Source of the DNA: JAHBXL01 sp038247555
GTDB taxonomy: Bacteria; Planctomycetota; Phycisphaerae; Phycisphaerales; UBA1924
Direction of reading: 5' to 3'
Assembly: GCA_038247555.1 (NCBI GenBank)
Contig: JBBRUT010000024.1
Location: 1-34,469, forward strand
Length of the DNA: 34,469 nt
The notes beneath the pieces are model-generated. The model did not search any database. It had not been told where the DNA came from and saw nothing but the letters and a program-made list of their open reading frames with translations. Positions 22,101 to 30,814 of this stretch are shown piece by piece. The position numbers and the translations under genes were made by a program. Positions within the stretch are counted from its first letter, which is position 1, and the number at the start of each line of letters is the position of its first letter.

Positions 22101-22730
22101 GTGCGAGTGACACTCCTGCTCATGTGCGTGCTCTGTCTCTTCATCGCGGCGTGCGCATCGGCGCGCTCCGCTCGCGTAGAGGCCGCGCTCCTTTCCGATG
22201 AGCCCCCGAAGGACTTCTGGCTGGCCGTCACCGTCCTTCGCCCGGTTCCGCTCGGTGCGCTCATCAACGCCCGCACCGAGCCGGAGCGCTCCACCGTGCC
22301 GCGGCCTGCGCGATACGTCGTCGAGGCCGATGCCGTCCTCCGTGCCGCGGTCGGATACGGTGCCTCCGAGAGCACCTTCCCGCCCCAGACCCGGCAGCTC
22401 ACCTCCGCCCAGCGCACCCACCTCTGGCGCATGGTCCGCGACTCCGCCCTCCCCGATCCCGACCACCCTGGTCGAACCGGCAAGCTCCCCGACCTCGATG
22501 ACTTCGGCCAGCAGACCGAAGGTCGCGGCGGATACTGCATCACCTTCTCCATCGCCGGGGAACGCCGGATCCTCGCCATCGACGAAGCCGCCCCCGCGGC
22601 CGCCGATGCCCGCAACCTTGTTTCTCACCTCGCCAGCCTCGCCTGGATCCGGCCAAGGCTCGCCGATGCAGCCCACCAGCCTGCCAACGGCCCCGATTCC
22701 GCGGCCCAGCAACCGGAGCCCGCCCGATGA
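22101..22730 (+). CDS. Lipoprotein upstream of DUF4430 protein, function unknown
   Basis: A 209-residue exported protein from GTG 22101, chosen to place the signal peptide at the N-terminus: Val-Thr-Leu-Leu-Leu-Met-Cys-Val-Leu-Cys-Leu-Phe, then Ile-Ala-Ala-Cys as lipobox. The mature part is alpha/beta and ends in an Ala/Pro/Gln-rich tail. No family was recognised. Its TGA overlaps the ATG of the DUF4430 gene (ATGA at 22727-22730), so the two are translationally coupled and probably act together at the cell envelope. The ribosome site is weak. Confidence 0.65.
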   Translation: MRVTLLLMCVLCLFIAACASARSARVEAALLSDEPPKDFWLAVTVLRPVPLGALINARTEPERSTVPRPARYVVEADAVLRAAVGYGASESTFPPQTRQLTSAQRTHLWRMVRDSALPDPDHPGRTGKLPDLDDFGQQTEGRGGYCITFSIAGERRILAIDEAAPAAADARNLVSHLASLAWIRPRLADAAHQPANGPDSAAQQPEPAR

Positions 22731-23248
22731 GTAACTCCACCCGCCACACGCTGCGAGATCTTTTGAGCGTGCTGGTTGTCCTCGCCGCGGGGCTGTTTGT
22801 CGTGGCCCTTGCCACCCGCGGGCTCACCCATCGCGGCGGATCCGAAGCCCTCGCCGGCGTGGCCACAGTCTCCCGAAGCGATTCCGCCTACGCCGAACCG
22901 CCGCCGCCTGATGCCACGCCCAAAGTCCACATCCGGCTGGTTGTCGATTACGGCGACGGTGTCGAGAAGCACTTCACGACTCTCACCCACACCGCCGGCG
23001 TGACCGCGCTCGATGCTCTGCTCGCGGCCAAAGCGCATGCCCGCGGCATCAAACTCGCCTACACCGGCAAAGGTCCGACCGCCTTCATCACCGAGATCGA
23101 GGGATTGAAGAACGAAGGCGCGGGCAAGGGTAAGAAGAACTGGCAGTTCTTCATCAACGACGCCTTCGCCACTGAAGGCGCAGGGGCCGCGCCGCTCAAG
23201 CCCGGCGACACCATCCGCTGGGTGTACACCACCTGGCAGGGCAAATGA
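22727..23248 (+). CDS. DUF4430 (transcobalamin-like) exported protein
   Basis: A 173-residue protein with an N-terminal membrane anchor or signal (about 11-31) and an Ala/Pro linker, then a domain from about 66 to 172. The end of that domain matches DUF4430: Trp-Gln-Phe-Phe-Ile-Asn near 143-148, then Leu-Lys-Pro-Gly-Asp-Thr-Ile-Arg-Trp-Val-Tyr. This beta-grasp-like domain is seen in transcobalamin C-terminal regions and in cell-surface proteins that bind small ligands. The ligand here is unknown. It overlaps the lipoprotein stop by four bases. Confidence 0.75.
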   Translation: MSNSTRHTLRDLLSVLVVLAAGLFVVALATRGLTHRGGSEALAGVATVSRSDSAYAEPPPPDATPKVHIRLVVDYGDGVEKHFTTLTHTAGVTALDALLAAKAHARGIKLAYTGKGPTAFITEIEGLKNEGAGKGKKNWQFFINDAFATEGAGAAPLKPGDTIRWVYTTWQGK

Positions 23249-23285
23249 AAAAACCCGGAGGCAGTCTGCATGACTGTTCTCCGGG
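23249..23285 (-). terminator. Strong intrinsic terminator of the leftward dockerin-tail gene
   Basis: The outer stem CCCGGAG (23254-23260)/CTCCGGG (23279-23285) and inner stem CAGTC (23262-23266)/GACTG (23272-23276) form one long hairpin. On the minus strand it is followed by TTTTTT (complement of the A-run at 23248-23253), so it ends the gene at 23325. The plus side lacks a T-run. Confidence 0.75.
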
Positions 23286-23324
23286 CTTGGGTTGCTTTCG
23301 CTGCGATTTCGTTCCAGCTTCGAT

Positions 23325-24860
23325 TCAGCAGCCCGCGAACCACAGGCTCAGGAACGCGAAGATGTCCGGAACGGCGATGCCCGGCGTGCCGTCGATATCC
23401 GCGCTCGAGTCTCCCGCAAACCACGCGCTCAGGAACGCGAAGATGTCCGGCACGGCCACGGTTCCGTCATTATCAAAGTCTGCAACGCACACTTCGCCGC
23501 CCACATTCACGCGGATCAGCGCGGTCGCGCCGCCAAGGTCGACGCTCGCGCCGTCGCGAAGATTCGCCAGCACGTAGACGGTCCCATCGGGAGCGAGGTA
23601 CAGCGAGTTTGCCGTGAAGGAGGCCAGCGTGTTGTTGCCGCGGCCGATGTACGCCACGTCATCCAGCTCGCCGTCGCCGTCGATATCCAGCGTCACTTCA
23701 TCGCCCTCACGCAGCACGACCTGGCCATTGACGACGATTACATCGTCGCGCGCGGTGTCGGGGTTGTTGGTCTTTCCGGCGATGCCCCAATCTCCCGCCG
23801 TGTTGCCCGCCACGGCGAAGAACGTTGCGCTTCCCCAGGTCCCGCCGTCGATGACGTCTCCGGGCTCCGCGATGATCACGCCGTTCTTCGAGGCCCACGC
23901 GTTCCCCGCGCCGGCGAGGCCGCGGACATACCAGTCCCCGTTCCCGGCGACAAACGTGGCGTTGATGTCTGTCGGGTTGATCGTCGAATCCCCGACCAGA
24001 TGGCCGGTCTGGATCTGCACCGCGCCATCGACGATCACCACCTGCGGCGTGCCCGACTCGTCGGTGATGTTGCCGCGCACCACGATCCGCGAGCCGTCGG
24101 GAGAGGCGGCCAGCACCGTGACCGTTCCCGTCGAACCGATGTTCTGTATTGGTACCACGGTCTCGCCGTCGATGGCGGTCACCGTGTCGCCCTCCTGCAG
24201 GTGCTTCACGGCGTTGAATGCCGTCACCGGCCGCCGCGAGCTGTGCAGATTCGCGACCGTGTCATCGCGCCAGCCAACCGTGCCGTCGTTGAGCAGCACG
24301 CCCGACTGAGGAGAGTTACCGATCGTCTCATCCCCTGATGGCGCCGGCGGGAGGTCGATCATCCCCGTATAAAGATCGCCCATCTGGTACGCCACTCCGC
24401 TGCCCATGCTGTCAAACCGGACCAGCTTGTGGAACACCGACGAAACCCCGCCGCGGGCGCGGAGCGCCACCAGCATGTCGTTGTTGTCGTTGAAGGGATT
24501 GGTCGTGGAGCTCAGGAAGTCGAGCACTTCGCCGCCGACGGCCCCTGGGAAGGGCTGGGCTTCCTGCACCAGCATCGTTCCGGTCAGGCCGGATCCGGCG
24601 ACCATGATCGACGACTCCGTCGCCGGCTGCGTGGTCGTGCCGCGAACCATCCAGCTTGTGCCATCGGGGCTGAGCCAGAACTCCAGCATCGTGGCCCACT
24701 GCGCCACAACCGGCGCGCCCGACGCATCCACCGCGCCGGGCACGGTCGATGTCGGGCTGCTTAGCGCCCGGCTGTAGATCACATCCACATCTGGCGTGCC
24801 CGCCGAGGCGAGCATCGCAAACACCAGTGTTCCGCACGAAAAAGCGACGGGTCGAGTCAT
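23325..24860 (-). CDS. Exported protein with C-terminal GC-type dockerin repeats
   Basis: A 511-residue secreted protein. ATG 24860 has GGAGA about 8 bases upstream and opens a signal peptide ending near Ala-Ser-Ala. The central 400 residues are beta-rich with repeated Asp-Gly turns and look like a beta-propeller or similar surface fold; no named family was recognised. The last 55 residues carry two calcium-loop repeats (Asp-Phe-Asp-Asn-Asp-Gly, then Val-Pro-Asp-Ile-Phe-Ala-Phe-Leu-Ser) and end Trp-Phe-Ala-Gly-Cys. The longer upstream frame lacks a signal at its start and was rejected. It is the last of the leftward surface genes, with a good terminator after it. Confidence 0.75.
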   Translation of the reverse strand: MTRPVAFSCGTLVFAMLASAGTPDVDVIYSRALSSPTSTVPGAVDASGAPVVAQWATMLEFWLSPDGTSWMVRGTTTQPATESSIMVAGSGLTGTMLVQEAQPFPGAVGGEVLDFLSSTTNPFNDNNDMLVALRARGGVSSVFHKLVRFDSMGSGVAYQMGDLYTGMIDLPPAPSGDETIGNSPQSGVLLNDGTVGWRDDTVANLHSSRRPVTAFNAVKHLQEGDTVTAIDGETVVPIQNIGSTGTVTVLAASPDGSRIVVRGNITDESGTPQVVIVDGAVQIQTGHLVGDSTINPTDINATFVAGNGDWYVRGLAGAGNAWASKNGVIIAEPGDVIDGGTWGSATFFAVAGNTAGDWGIAGKTNNPDTARDDVIVVNGQVVLREGDEVTLDIDGDGELDDVAYIGRGNNTLASFTANSLYLAPDGTVYVLANLRDGASVDLGGATALIRVNVGGEVCVADFDNDGTVAVPDIFAFLSAWFAGDSSADIDGTPGIAVPDIFAFLSLWFAGC

Positions 24861-25326
24861 GATCAGATCTCCGCATGGCAGGATGAACCAAGGTGTGCCG
24901 CCTGAAGAGAGCGCGGCGGGAAAAGCAGTCTCGGTGCGGGCAGCCCGGCTCGCACCGCCAGAAGCCCCGGCGCACGCCCAAGCCGTCGCTTGAGCATCCG
25001 GCCGCAAGGCATCCCCCCGCACCCTCCGCGCCCCCCGCACCTCAGAACATACAGACATCTTGGCCCAACGCAAGCACAACCCGCCGAGTTCTGACCGGAC
25101 CGTGTTTGAGCCCCCACCCGGAAGCGCAGGATGTTCGCCCTTTGTGCAGCAGAGCCTATTTCCGCACAGGTCTACCGGCTCGCCGCGTACATCCATGAAC
25201 CCGATTTCATGCTTCTCCGCCAAAGACACCGCCCTCTTCCGCGCTCCCCTGCGTAAGCGCGCAAGGGATCACGGAGAGAGCGGTGGATGAGATCGCTGGA
25301 TCAAACGCGAGGCCGGGGGCTTCGCT
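24861..25326. other. Non-coding gap between two dockerin-tail genes
   Basis: 466 bases with no supported gene on either strand. The first 40 bases hold the ribosome site of the leftward gene; the rest presumably includes its promoter, which I could not define. No terminator with a T-run was seen for the gene ending at 25327. Confidence 0.4.
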
Positions 25327-26514
25327 TCAGCATCCCGCGAACCAAAGGCTCAGAAACGCAAAGATGTCGGGGACGGCGATGGTGCCGTTGCCGTCAAAGT
25401 CCGCCGCGGCATCGTTCGCGAACCACAAACTCAGGAACGTGAAGATGTCGGGGACATCCAGCGAGCCGTCGCGGTTGGCATCGGCATCGCAGGGCGTCAG
25501 GAGAATCGCGCGTTCCTCACCCAGAGGCCCATAGCCGCTGGCCGCGATCTGGCCTGAGTCGTTGACCGCCCACGCGCCGCTGAGCTGCATTGATGACACC
25601 GGCGCCACCAGTGTGGCCAAGTCTTGCATCGCGCCGCTCCCCTTCTGCACGAACGCCTTGCCGCTGGAGATGCCGACCGTGGTCGCCGAGTTATTGATCG
25701 CGCGGGCCATCGACCAGGGGGCAACGGCCGAGCCGGTGGGCAGGGCGCCGAGATTCACGCGTGCGAGCACAACCCCAGCCGCATCGAGATCAAACCGTAC
25801 CGCCCGCCAGAGCCCGGAGCCGTTCTGCGATCCTCCCGTGATCTGGTTCATGTCATTAATCGCGTAGGCGATGCTCCGCGTACCGCCGATGGTTCCGAGG
25901 TCGCGTACCTGCAGCGGCGTGCCCTGCCAGAGCGTGGCGCGGGTCTGCTGATCGCCGACGAGCCAGCTCAGTCCGACGATCTGTCCGGCGGTATTGGTTG
26001 CGAAGGCGTAGCTATCCGCGCCGCCGAGCGTTCCGAGATCGGTGAGCGAGCCGCCATCGAGTCGGCAAGCGTGGTCGACGGCGGTGTTGGCGATGCCGGT
26101 GCTCCGGAGGTAGCCAACGACGTTGCCCGCCGGGCTAACGCCGCGGGCGGTGAATGTGCCCAGACTGACCACCGAGCCGCCCTGCTCGCGGAATGAGCGG
26201 ATCGCGGTCTCGCCGAGGTCGAAGGATGCTCCGATGACACGCCCCTGCGCATCGATGGCGTAGCCGATCGCCAGCGTGTCGCCCTGAAGCGGATCGAACG
26301 CGTCAAGCGTGCCATCCCAGACGAACGCCCGGTGGTATGCCTGGGCATCGGTCGTGAAGCCCGTCACTGCGCCCGCGGCGTTCATCGCCGTGGCGTGCGT
26401 TGGGCCGGCGAGGGTGCCGAGGTCGCGGGCGTGATAGACGTGGTGCTGGGCCAAGGCCGTCTGCCCCGCCGCGCCGAGGATCGCCAGTGCTCCGATGGTC
26501 GTCATCCGATTCAT
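25327..26514 (-). CDS. HAF-repeat exported protein with dockerin-type tail
   Basis: A 395-residue protein with a signal peptide ending Ala-Leu-Ala-Gln at 20-23. It has at least four HAF-type repeats: Asp-Leu-Gly-Thr-Leu-Gly-Gly motifs, each followed by Ala-x-Ala-Ile-Asn and Gly-Gln-Ile-x-Gly. These make a beta-propeller-like extracellular structure of unknown ligand. The final 55 residues are two dockerin-type loops ending Trp-Phe-Ala-Gly-Cys. GGAGC precedes ATG 26514, which lies only 17 bases after the stop of the seven-heme cytochrome gene, so these two are in one operon. Confidence 0.8.
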   Translation of the reverse strand: MNRMTTIGALAILGAAGQTALAQHHVYHARDLGTLAGPTHATAMNAAGAVTGFTTDAQAYHRAFVWDGTLDAFDPLQGDTLAIGYAIDAQGRVIGASFDLGETAIRSFREQGGSVVSLGTFTARGVSPAGNVVGYLRSTGIANTAVDHACRLDGGSLTDLGTLGGADSYAFATNTAGQIVGLSWLVGDQQTRATLWQGTPLQVRDLGTIGGTRSIAYAINDMNQITGGSQNGSGLWRAVRFDLDAAGVVLARVNLGALPTGSAVAPWSMARAINNSATTVGISSGKAFVQKGSGAMQDLATLVAPVSSMQLSGAWAVNDSGQIAASGYGPLGEERAILLTPCDADANRDGSLDVPDIFTFLSLWFANDAAADFDGNGTIAVPDIFAFLSLWFAGC

Positions 26515-26531
26515 GGCTGTGCTCCGGTGGA

Positions 26532-27782
26532 TCAGTCGTCATCGCCGCGATGCGGGAAGGGGTCAGAGGGTGTCGTGGAGTGGCAGGTCGTGCAAGTGTT
26601 GATCACACCCGCATGGCCCTGAAGACGGATTGCCTGCAGGTTGTCGGTGGCTGTGGTCGCCGGGCCTATTGCGTGAGGGCTGCCGTGACAGGTGATGCAC
26701 TTGACGCCGCCGTGGCCGGTAGCGTCGCGGAAGAGCACCCCGGGCTGCTCGAACTCGAATGTCGGTTCACGGGCCTGGTGGCAGTCGGCGCAGCGCGGCT
26801 CGGTGACCCAGGGGGTGCGCGCCGGATTGCCGACCTCGGCCATGCCGCCGTGACAGGAGACGCACGTCATGCCGCGGGAGGAGTGGACATCGCGCTGGCA
26901 ATTGGTGCGAACTCCGGGATGGCAGGCGTAGCACTCGCTGACGAGATTCTGCGCCGCACCCATGCGAGTCGCGTGACCGCCGTGCATCGCCGCGGACATC
27001 GAAGAGACACCGGGCTGCCCCGGCGCGCCCAGCGCGGGGTCGGAGTGGCAGCTCGAGCAGTTCACGGGCTTGTGCGCTTCGAGCTGCGTACCGTGCAACA
27101 CATCGTGCTTGCGAAGGATGTCCGTCGCAACTGTGATTCCCGGCGTGACGTGGCACATGTTGCAGGAGATCTCCCACGACACCGGGACTACCGTCTGCGT
27201 GACCGCGACGATCTGCCCACCCTGCTCCACGGTGATGGTTGCGAGCGGGTAGGGATCCTCGCGCCCGGCATCATCGACGGGCGTGATGGGGATCCCGACC
27301 GCTTCGAAGTCCCTTACGAGGGTGACCGGGTTGTAGTGCGGCACCATGACGCCGGAGAGCCCGTTGCCGGCAAGCCCGATATCGGGCTGAAGGGCGATGC
27401 CGAAGAGAGCCTCGGCGTGCTGCCAGAAGTTGGTCTTGTCGGAGGAGTGTGTGTTCGACGGGATGCGGTAGCGGACGGTGACGCCGCTGCCGACGATCTC
27501 GGGGGAGCCGTGCGTGCGGTCGATGACCTGCGCACGCACCGTGTTGTACGGCGGGAGGATCATCATCTCCGAGAAGTCTTCGTTCATGCAGTGCATGCCG
27601 AGGTCATTCCACGCGAAGACGACGTAGTCGTTCGGTGCGGGCGGGGCGAACCCGCCGAGCGCGCCAGCCAACATCAGTGCGCCGAACCCGGCCGCGGCGG
27701 CTCCGCAAGCCCGGCGGACCCAGCGACTGAGCGTCACTCGTGAGTGACTGGCTCGGGTGGATGGTGAATCGGAACCCGCCAT
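26532..27782 (-). CDS. Seven-heme c-type cytochrome
   Basis: A 416-residue protein with exactly seven Cys-x-x-Cys-His heme sites at 207-211, 242-246, 284-288, 307-311, 331-335, 362-366 and 397-401. It has an N-terminal membrane anchor at about 26-46. The first 200 residues form a heme-free beta-rich domain, and the heme domain follows. It should be exported, with heme attached outside the membrane, and serve in electron transfer. No substrate motif was recognised, and it does not match a named multiheme enzyme I know. AAGGGG lies 7 bases before ATG 27782. It is followed directly by the HAF/dockerin gene. Upstream DNA is AT-rich with a palindrome GATAATCTTATC (27837-27848). Confidence 0.85.
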   Translation of the reverse strand: MAGSDSPSTRASHSRVTLSRWVRRACGAAAAGFGALMLAGALGGFAPPAPNDYVVFAWNDLGMHCMNEDFSEMMILPPYNTVRAQVIDRTHGSPEIVGSGVTVRYRIPSNTHSSDKTNFWQHAEALFGIALQPDIGLAGNGLSGVMVPHYNPVTLVRDFEAVGIPITPVDDAGREDPYPLATITVEQGGQIVAVTQTVVPVSWEISCNMCHVTPGITVATDILRKHDVLHGTQLEAHKPVNCSSCHSDPALGAPGQPGVSSMSAAMHGGHATRMGAAQNLVSECYACHPGVRTNCQRDVHSSRGMTCVSCHGGMAEVGNPARTPWVTEPRCADCHQAREPTFEFEQPGVLFRDATGHGGVKCITCHGSPHAIGPATTATDNLQAIRLQGHAGVINTCTTCHSTTPSDPFPHRGDDD

Positions 27783-27836
27783 GGCTTGCCCCTTGCCTCT
27801 CGTGTCACCGAACTATCGGAGTCGCGTCAGATAATA

Positions 27837-27848
27837 GATAATCTTATC
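27837..27848. promoter_or_regulatory. AT-rich palindrome upstream of the cytochrome gene
   Basis: GATAA-TC-TTATC forms a perfect 5+5 bp palindrome in a short AT-rich island about 55 bases before the cytochrome start. It may be part of a promoter or regulator site; no clear -35/-10 pair was found. Confidence 0.35.
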
Positions 27849-27968
27849 GTTTTTTGATCGACCGTCCAAGAATGTGTGCTTCAAAGCACAAACAATCCAC
27901 ATTTGGCGACTTACAACCATCGACGCAGCCCTTGGCCCAGTGCATGACCACCGGGTCACGGCACAGAA

Positions 27969-28994
27969 TCAGCAGCCCGCGAACCAAAGGCTCAGAAACG
28001 CAAAGATGTCGGGCACGGCCACCATGCCGTCGCCATCCATATCTGAATCCGATTCCTGCTCAAACCAATCAGACAGAAACGCGAAGATGTCCGGAACGTT
28101 CACGGTGCCGCTGGAATCGAAATCAGCAATGCAATCGTCGCTCGGCTCGGTGCCCGGGTTGCCGATGCCCGTGCGAAGGCCTGTGATGAACACCGCGCTG
28201 TCGAGGACGTGGTCGTTGACATCGCCGACCTCGAAGGTCAGGACGTGCTCGCCGGCATCGAGACGCTCGGTGGTGGTGGTCAGGTGGTGGATCAGCCCAT
28301 GCGGGTTGGCGAACGCGGTGTTCACATCCTCCGTGGTCTCCAGCCCGGCGAAGGAGCTGCCCACCTGCACCGCGCTGCCGCCGAAGTCGAATGCGATCTG
28401 ATTGATCGGGTCGGTGCCATCGAGGAAGACCAGGAAAGCATCGGTGAACGAACTGGTCCAGTAGGGAAACTCAACGGAGGCGAAGACGAAGTCGAACTGA
28501 ACCTGAGAATCCTCTTCGAGCGTGAAGGTCACCTCGAGCGAGGCGACGTCGTAGCACGCGTTGAAGTTCTCGATGCTTCCGGAGGTCTGGCCGTACGCAT
28601 CGAACTCCGCGGTCCCGCCCGTGTCGGGTTCCGGCACCATCTGGCTACTCACCTCCGGCGGCGGGGAGGCGGGGTCATAGTTGGGATCTGACATCGCGGG
28701 ATTGGGGCCGATGTTGGCGACATCGCCCGAGGAAAGCACGATGCCGTCGCGGATCGTCACCGGCAACGTGGAGAAGCCGGTGTACGTTCCGAACTGGCCC
28801 GCGACCCCGTTCTTGATGATGACGGAATCTATCGAGAGACCGGCGGAGTGAAGTGCTGTGGCAAGCGCCGACGTGTCCATCGTCACAACCGTGCTGATAG
28901 ATGCGTGTGCGGGAGCCGCCGCGGCGAAGGCCGCAAGGCCCATGGCGCAGCCTGCGAGAGTACGTGCCGCGATGATGAAGTTAATGCGATTCAT
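27969..28994 (-). CDS. Choice-of-anchor-L-like exported protein with dockerin-type tail
   Basis: A 341-residue secreted protein from ATG 28994, with AAAGGA about 8 bases upstream. A signal peptide ends at Ala-His-Ala-Ser near residue 31. The main domain (about 35-285) fits the choice-of-anchor L pattern: Leu-Ala-x-x-Leu near the start, Gly-Gln-Phe-Gly-x-Tyr-Thr-Gly-Phe, then Asp-Gly-Ile-Val-Leu-Ser-Ser-Gly-Asp, and a beta sandwich with Asp/Gly-rich loops. The tail is a pair of calcium loops ending Trp-Phe-Ala-Gly-Cys. It is probably displayed on the surface; partner unknown. Confidence 0.78.
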   Translation of the reverse strand: MNRINFIIAARTLAGCAMGLAAFAAAAPAHASISTVVTMDTSALATALHSAGLSIDSVIIKNGVAGQFGTYTGFSTLPVTIRDGIVLSSGDVANIGPNPAMSDPNYDPASPPPEVSSQMVPEPDTGGTAEFDAYGQTSGSIENFNACYDVASLEVTFTLEEDSQVQFDFVFASVEFPYWTSSFTDAFLVFLDGTDPINQIAFDFGGSAVQVGSSFAGLETTEDVNTAFANPHGLIHHLTTTTERLDAGEHVLTFEVGDVNDHVLDSAVFITGLRTGIGNPGTEPSDDCIADFDSSGTVNVPDIFAFLSDWFEQESDSDMDGDGMVAVPDIFAFLSLWFAGC

Positions 28995-29065
28995 GCTCCG
29001 TCCTTTCTTGTGCTGTGCGAGCGAACCGCGCGACGCTGCGATGCGTGCTTGCTCAGGGTGTGCGC

Positions 29066-30631
29066 TCACGGGCAGCCTGCAAACCAGGAACTGAGGAAAG
29101 CAAAGATATCCGGCACCGAGATGGTGCCGCTGTGGTCGAAGTCGGACCGGGGATCCTGCGCGAACCAGGCGGAAAGGAACGCGAAGATATCGGGCACCTC
29201 GCGAACACCGTTGGCGTCAAAGTCCGCCGCGCAGCCGCCCCCCTGCACGGTGAGTGCCGCCGGGTCGCTGGTGACGCTGTCGGTGGCGCTGGAGAGCCGG
29301 ACCGTGTACGCGCCGGCATCGGCGCCGACAATGTTCCGGATCGTCAGCGTGCTGGACATGCCGTTGGAGCCAAGCGACCGCGTGTAGTGCTGCGGGTCCG
29401 GGGTGATCGCCACGCCGTCGTGCATCCAGGTATACGTCGGGGGCAGCATGCTGTCCGCCTCAACGATGAAGCTGGCTGTTCCACCAACCGAGGCGCTCTG
29501 CGGCTGAGGCTGAGTATCCACCGCGACGGGCACGGCGACCGTGAGCGTGGCGGCGTGCGAAATCGCGATCCCGCAGTCATTCGTGACCATGCAGACGTAC
29601 GAGCCCGCGCTGTCGAGCATCACCGGGTCGATGTTCAGGAACGGCTGATCCTCACCTTCGAGGTTCACGCCCTCGTGCTGCCACTGGATGATGAGCTCGC
29701 CGCCATCGGGGTCCGCCGTCAGGTTGATCGCAAAGTCCGCCGAGCCGTCGAAAGGACCGACGGCGTTCTGGGGCTGCATGGTGATCACCGGGGACCAGGT
29801 GTCGCCGCAAAGCGTGCCCAGAGAGATCTGCGCCGTCAGCAGATTGCCGATCATGTCCCCCGGCGCATCTTCCATGCTCCCGTTGATCATCACCGGCGTG
29901 TTCTTGTACACCTCGTAGGCGACGATCGCGCTCTCGAGGTCACCAGGGTTCGGCGCGCCTTCGTCGTTGATCAGGGGTGTACCGACGGGGACTTCGTCGT
30001 AACCCAGGTCGGTTGCGCCCTGGATGAGCGGGTCATTGGGCATGAGCTCGTCGAGCGTGACGTGGCGCGAAGCAACCGTCACACGGCGGCGAACCCAGAG
30101 CATCCGACCCGCGGTGTCGACGTTGGTCACTGTCTCACGGATGATCCTCCTCGCGTCGGGCAGGGTGATCAACTCGACCGTGATGTTCGGCAGCACGAGC
30201 GGCGGCGGCGGGGGCGGGGGGGGAAGGGGCGGCGGATCGTTGGGATTCACGACTGAACCGAGAATCCAGCGAAATCGCTGGGCCGTGGTCGGGTGAGCAC
30301 CGGAGAGCGACACACCGAAGTGCTCGATCGTGTTGGGGTGGGTCGCGTGCTGCGGGGTGTTGTACACCACGCGGATGCCGATGTTGCCCGGCAGCGCCGT
30401 AATCGTCGGCGGCCCGTAGTTTGGGTTGTGGTACGTGTGGTACACGTCTTCGGGGTGCGGGCCCTCGAGTTCGATCTCAAACTCGTTGCAATCTCCGCCC
30501 TCGTGGTTGGGAACATCGAAGTTCCCCATGCCACCGATGATGACGACATCCGCCATCGCCGACCCCGCGGCCAACCACAGTCCCGCACATGCGAGCGTCG
30601 CCGCACAGTTTCTGCGTGAGAAGAGTCGCAT
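29066..30631 (-). CDS. Ig-like-domain exported protein with dockerin-type tail
   Basis: A 521-residue secreted protein from ATG 30631, with AAGGAG 8 bases upstream. The signal peptide ends near Ala-Met-Ala-Asp. An N-terminal beta domain is followed by a proline run (nine Pro in eleven residues) encoded by a G-rich tract near 30210-30230, which is length-variable DNA. Two Ig-like domains follow, each with Ala-Gly-x-Tyr-x-Cys/Val patterns (Ser-Ala-Gly-Ser-Tyr-Val-Cys, and Asp-Ala-Gly-Ala-Tyr-Thr-Val). The last 55 residues are two dockerin-type loops. The start of this gene and the response-regulator stop are about 180 bases apart. Confidence 0.8.
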   Translation of the reverse strand: MRLFSRRNCAATLACAGLWLAAGSAMADVVIIGGMGNFDVPNHEGGDCNEFEIELEGPHPEDVYHTYHNPNYGPPTITALPGNIGIRVVYNTPQHATHPNTIEHFGVSLSGAHPTTAQRFRWILGSVVNPNDPPPLPPPPPPPPLVLPNITVELITLPDARRIIRETVTNVDTAGRMLWVRRRVTVASRHVTLDELMPNDPLIQGATDLGYDEVPVGTPLINDEGAPNPGDLESAIVAYEVYKNTPVMINGSMEDAPGDMIGNLLTAQISLGTLCGDTWSPVITMQPQNAVGPFDGSADFAINLTADPDGGELIIQWQHEGVNLEGEDQPFLNIDPVMLDSAGSYVCMVTNDCGIAISHAATLTVAVPVAVDTQPQPQSASVGGTASFIVEADSMLPPTYTWMHDGVAITPDPQHYTRSLGSNGMSSTLTIRNIVGADAGAYTVRLSSATDSVTSDPAALTVQGGGCAADFDANGVREVPDIFAFLSAWFAQDPRSDFDHSGTISVPDIFAFLSSWFAGCP

Positions 30632-30814
30632 CTGAAGCTCCTTTTCTGAAGGCTGCATCGGGTCGCAGCTTGGCCAGTTCTCGCGCTGGCGGGGGGCAGT
30701 CCGCGACTGCTCCTCGACATGCTCAAGGAAGTATGGCGGCCCGGCTCTGACCGGCCCAGAGGGAGAATCTGGGTTTCTCGTACCGGGCGTGACAGGCTTT
30801 CCCCGGCAGGCCTG

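Noticed and set aside
26400..27743. 447-residue plus-strand frame across the cytochrome gene
   Set aside because: The minus strand encodes seven Cys-x-x-Cys-His motifs and a signal anchor; the plus frame has random-looking Arg/Val/Gly composition.
27733..27748. GTCACTC-GT-GAGTGAC palindrome
   Set aside because: It lies inside the N-terminal coding region of the cytochrome gene and is probably chance; no supporting promoter context.
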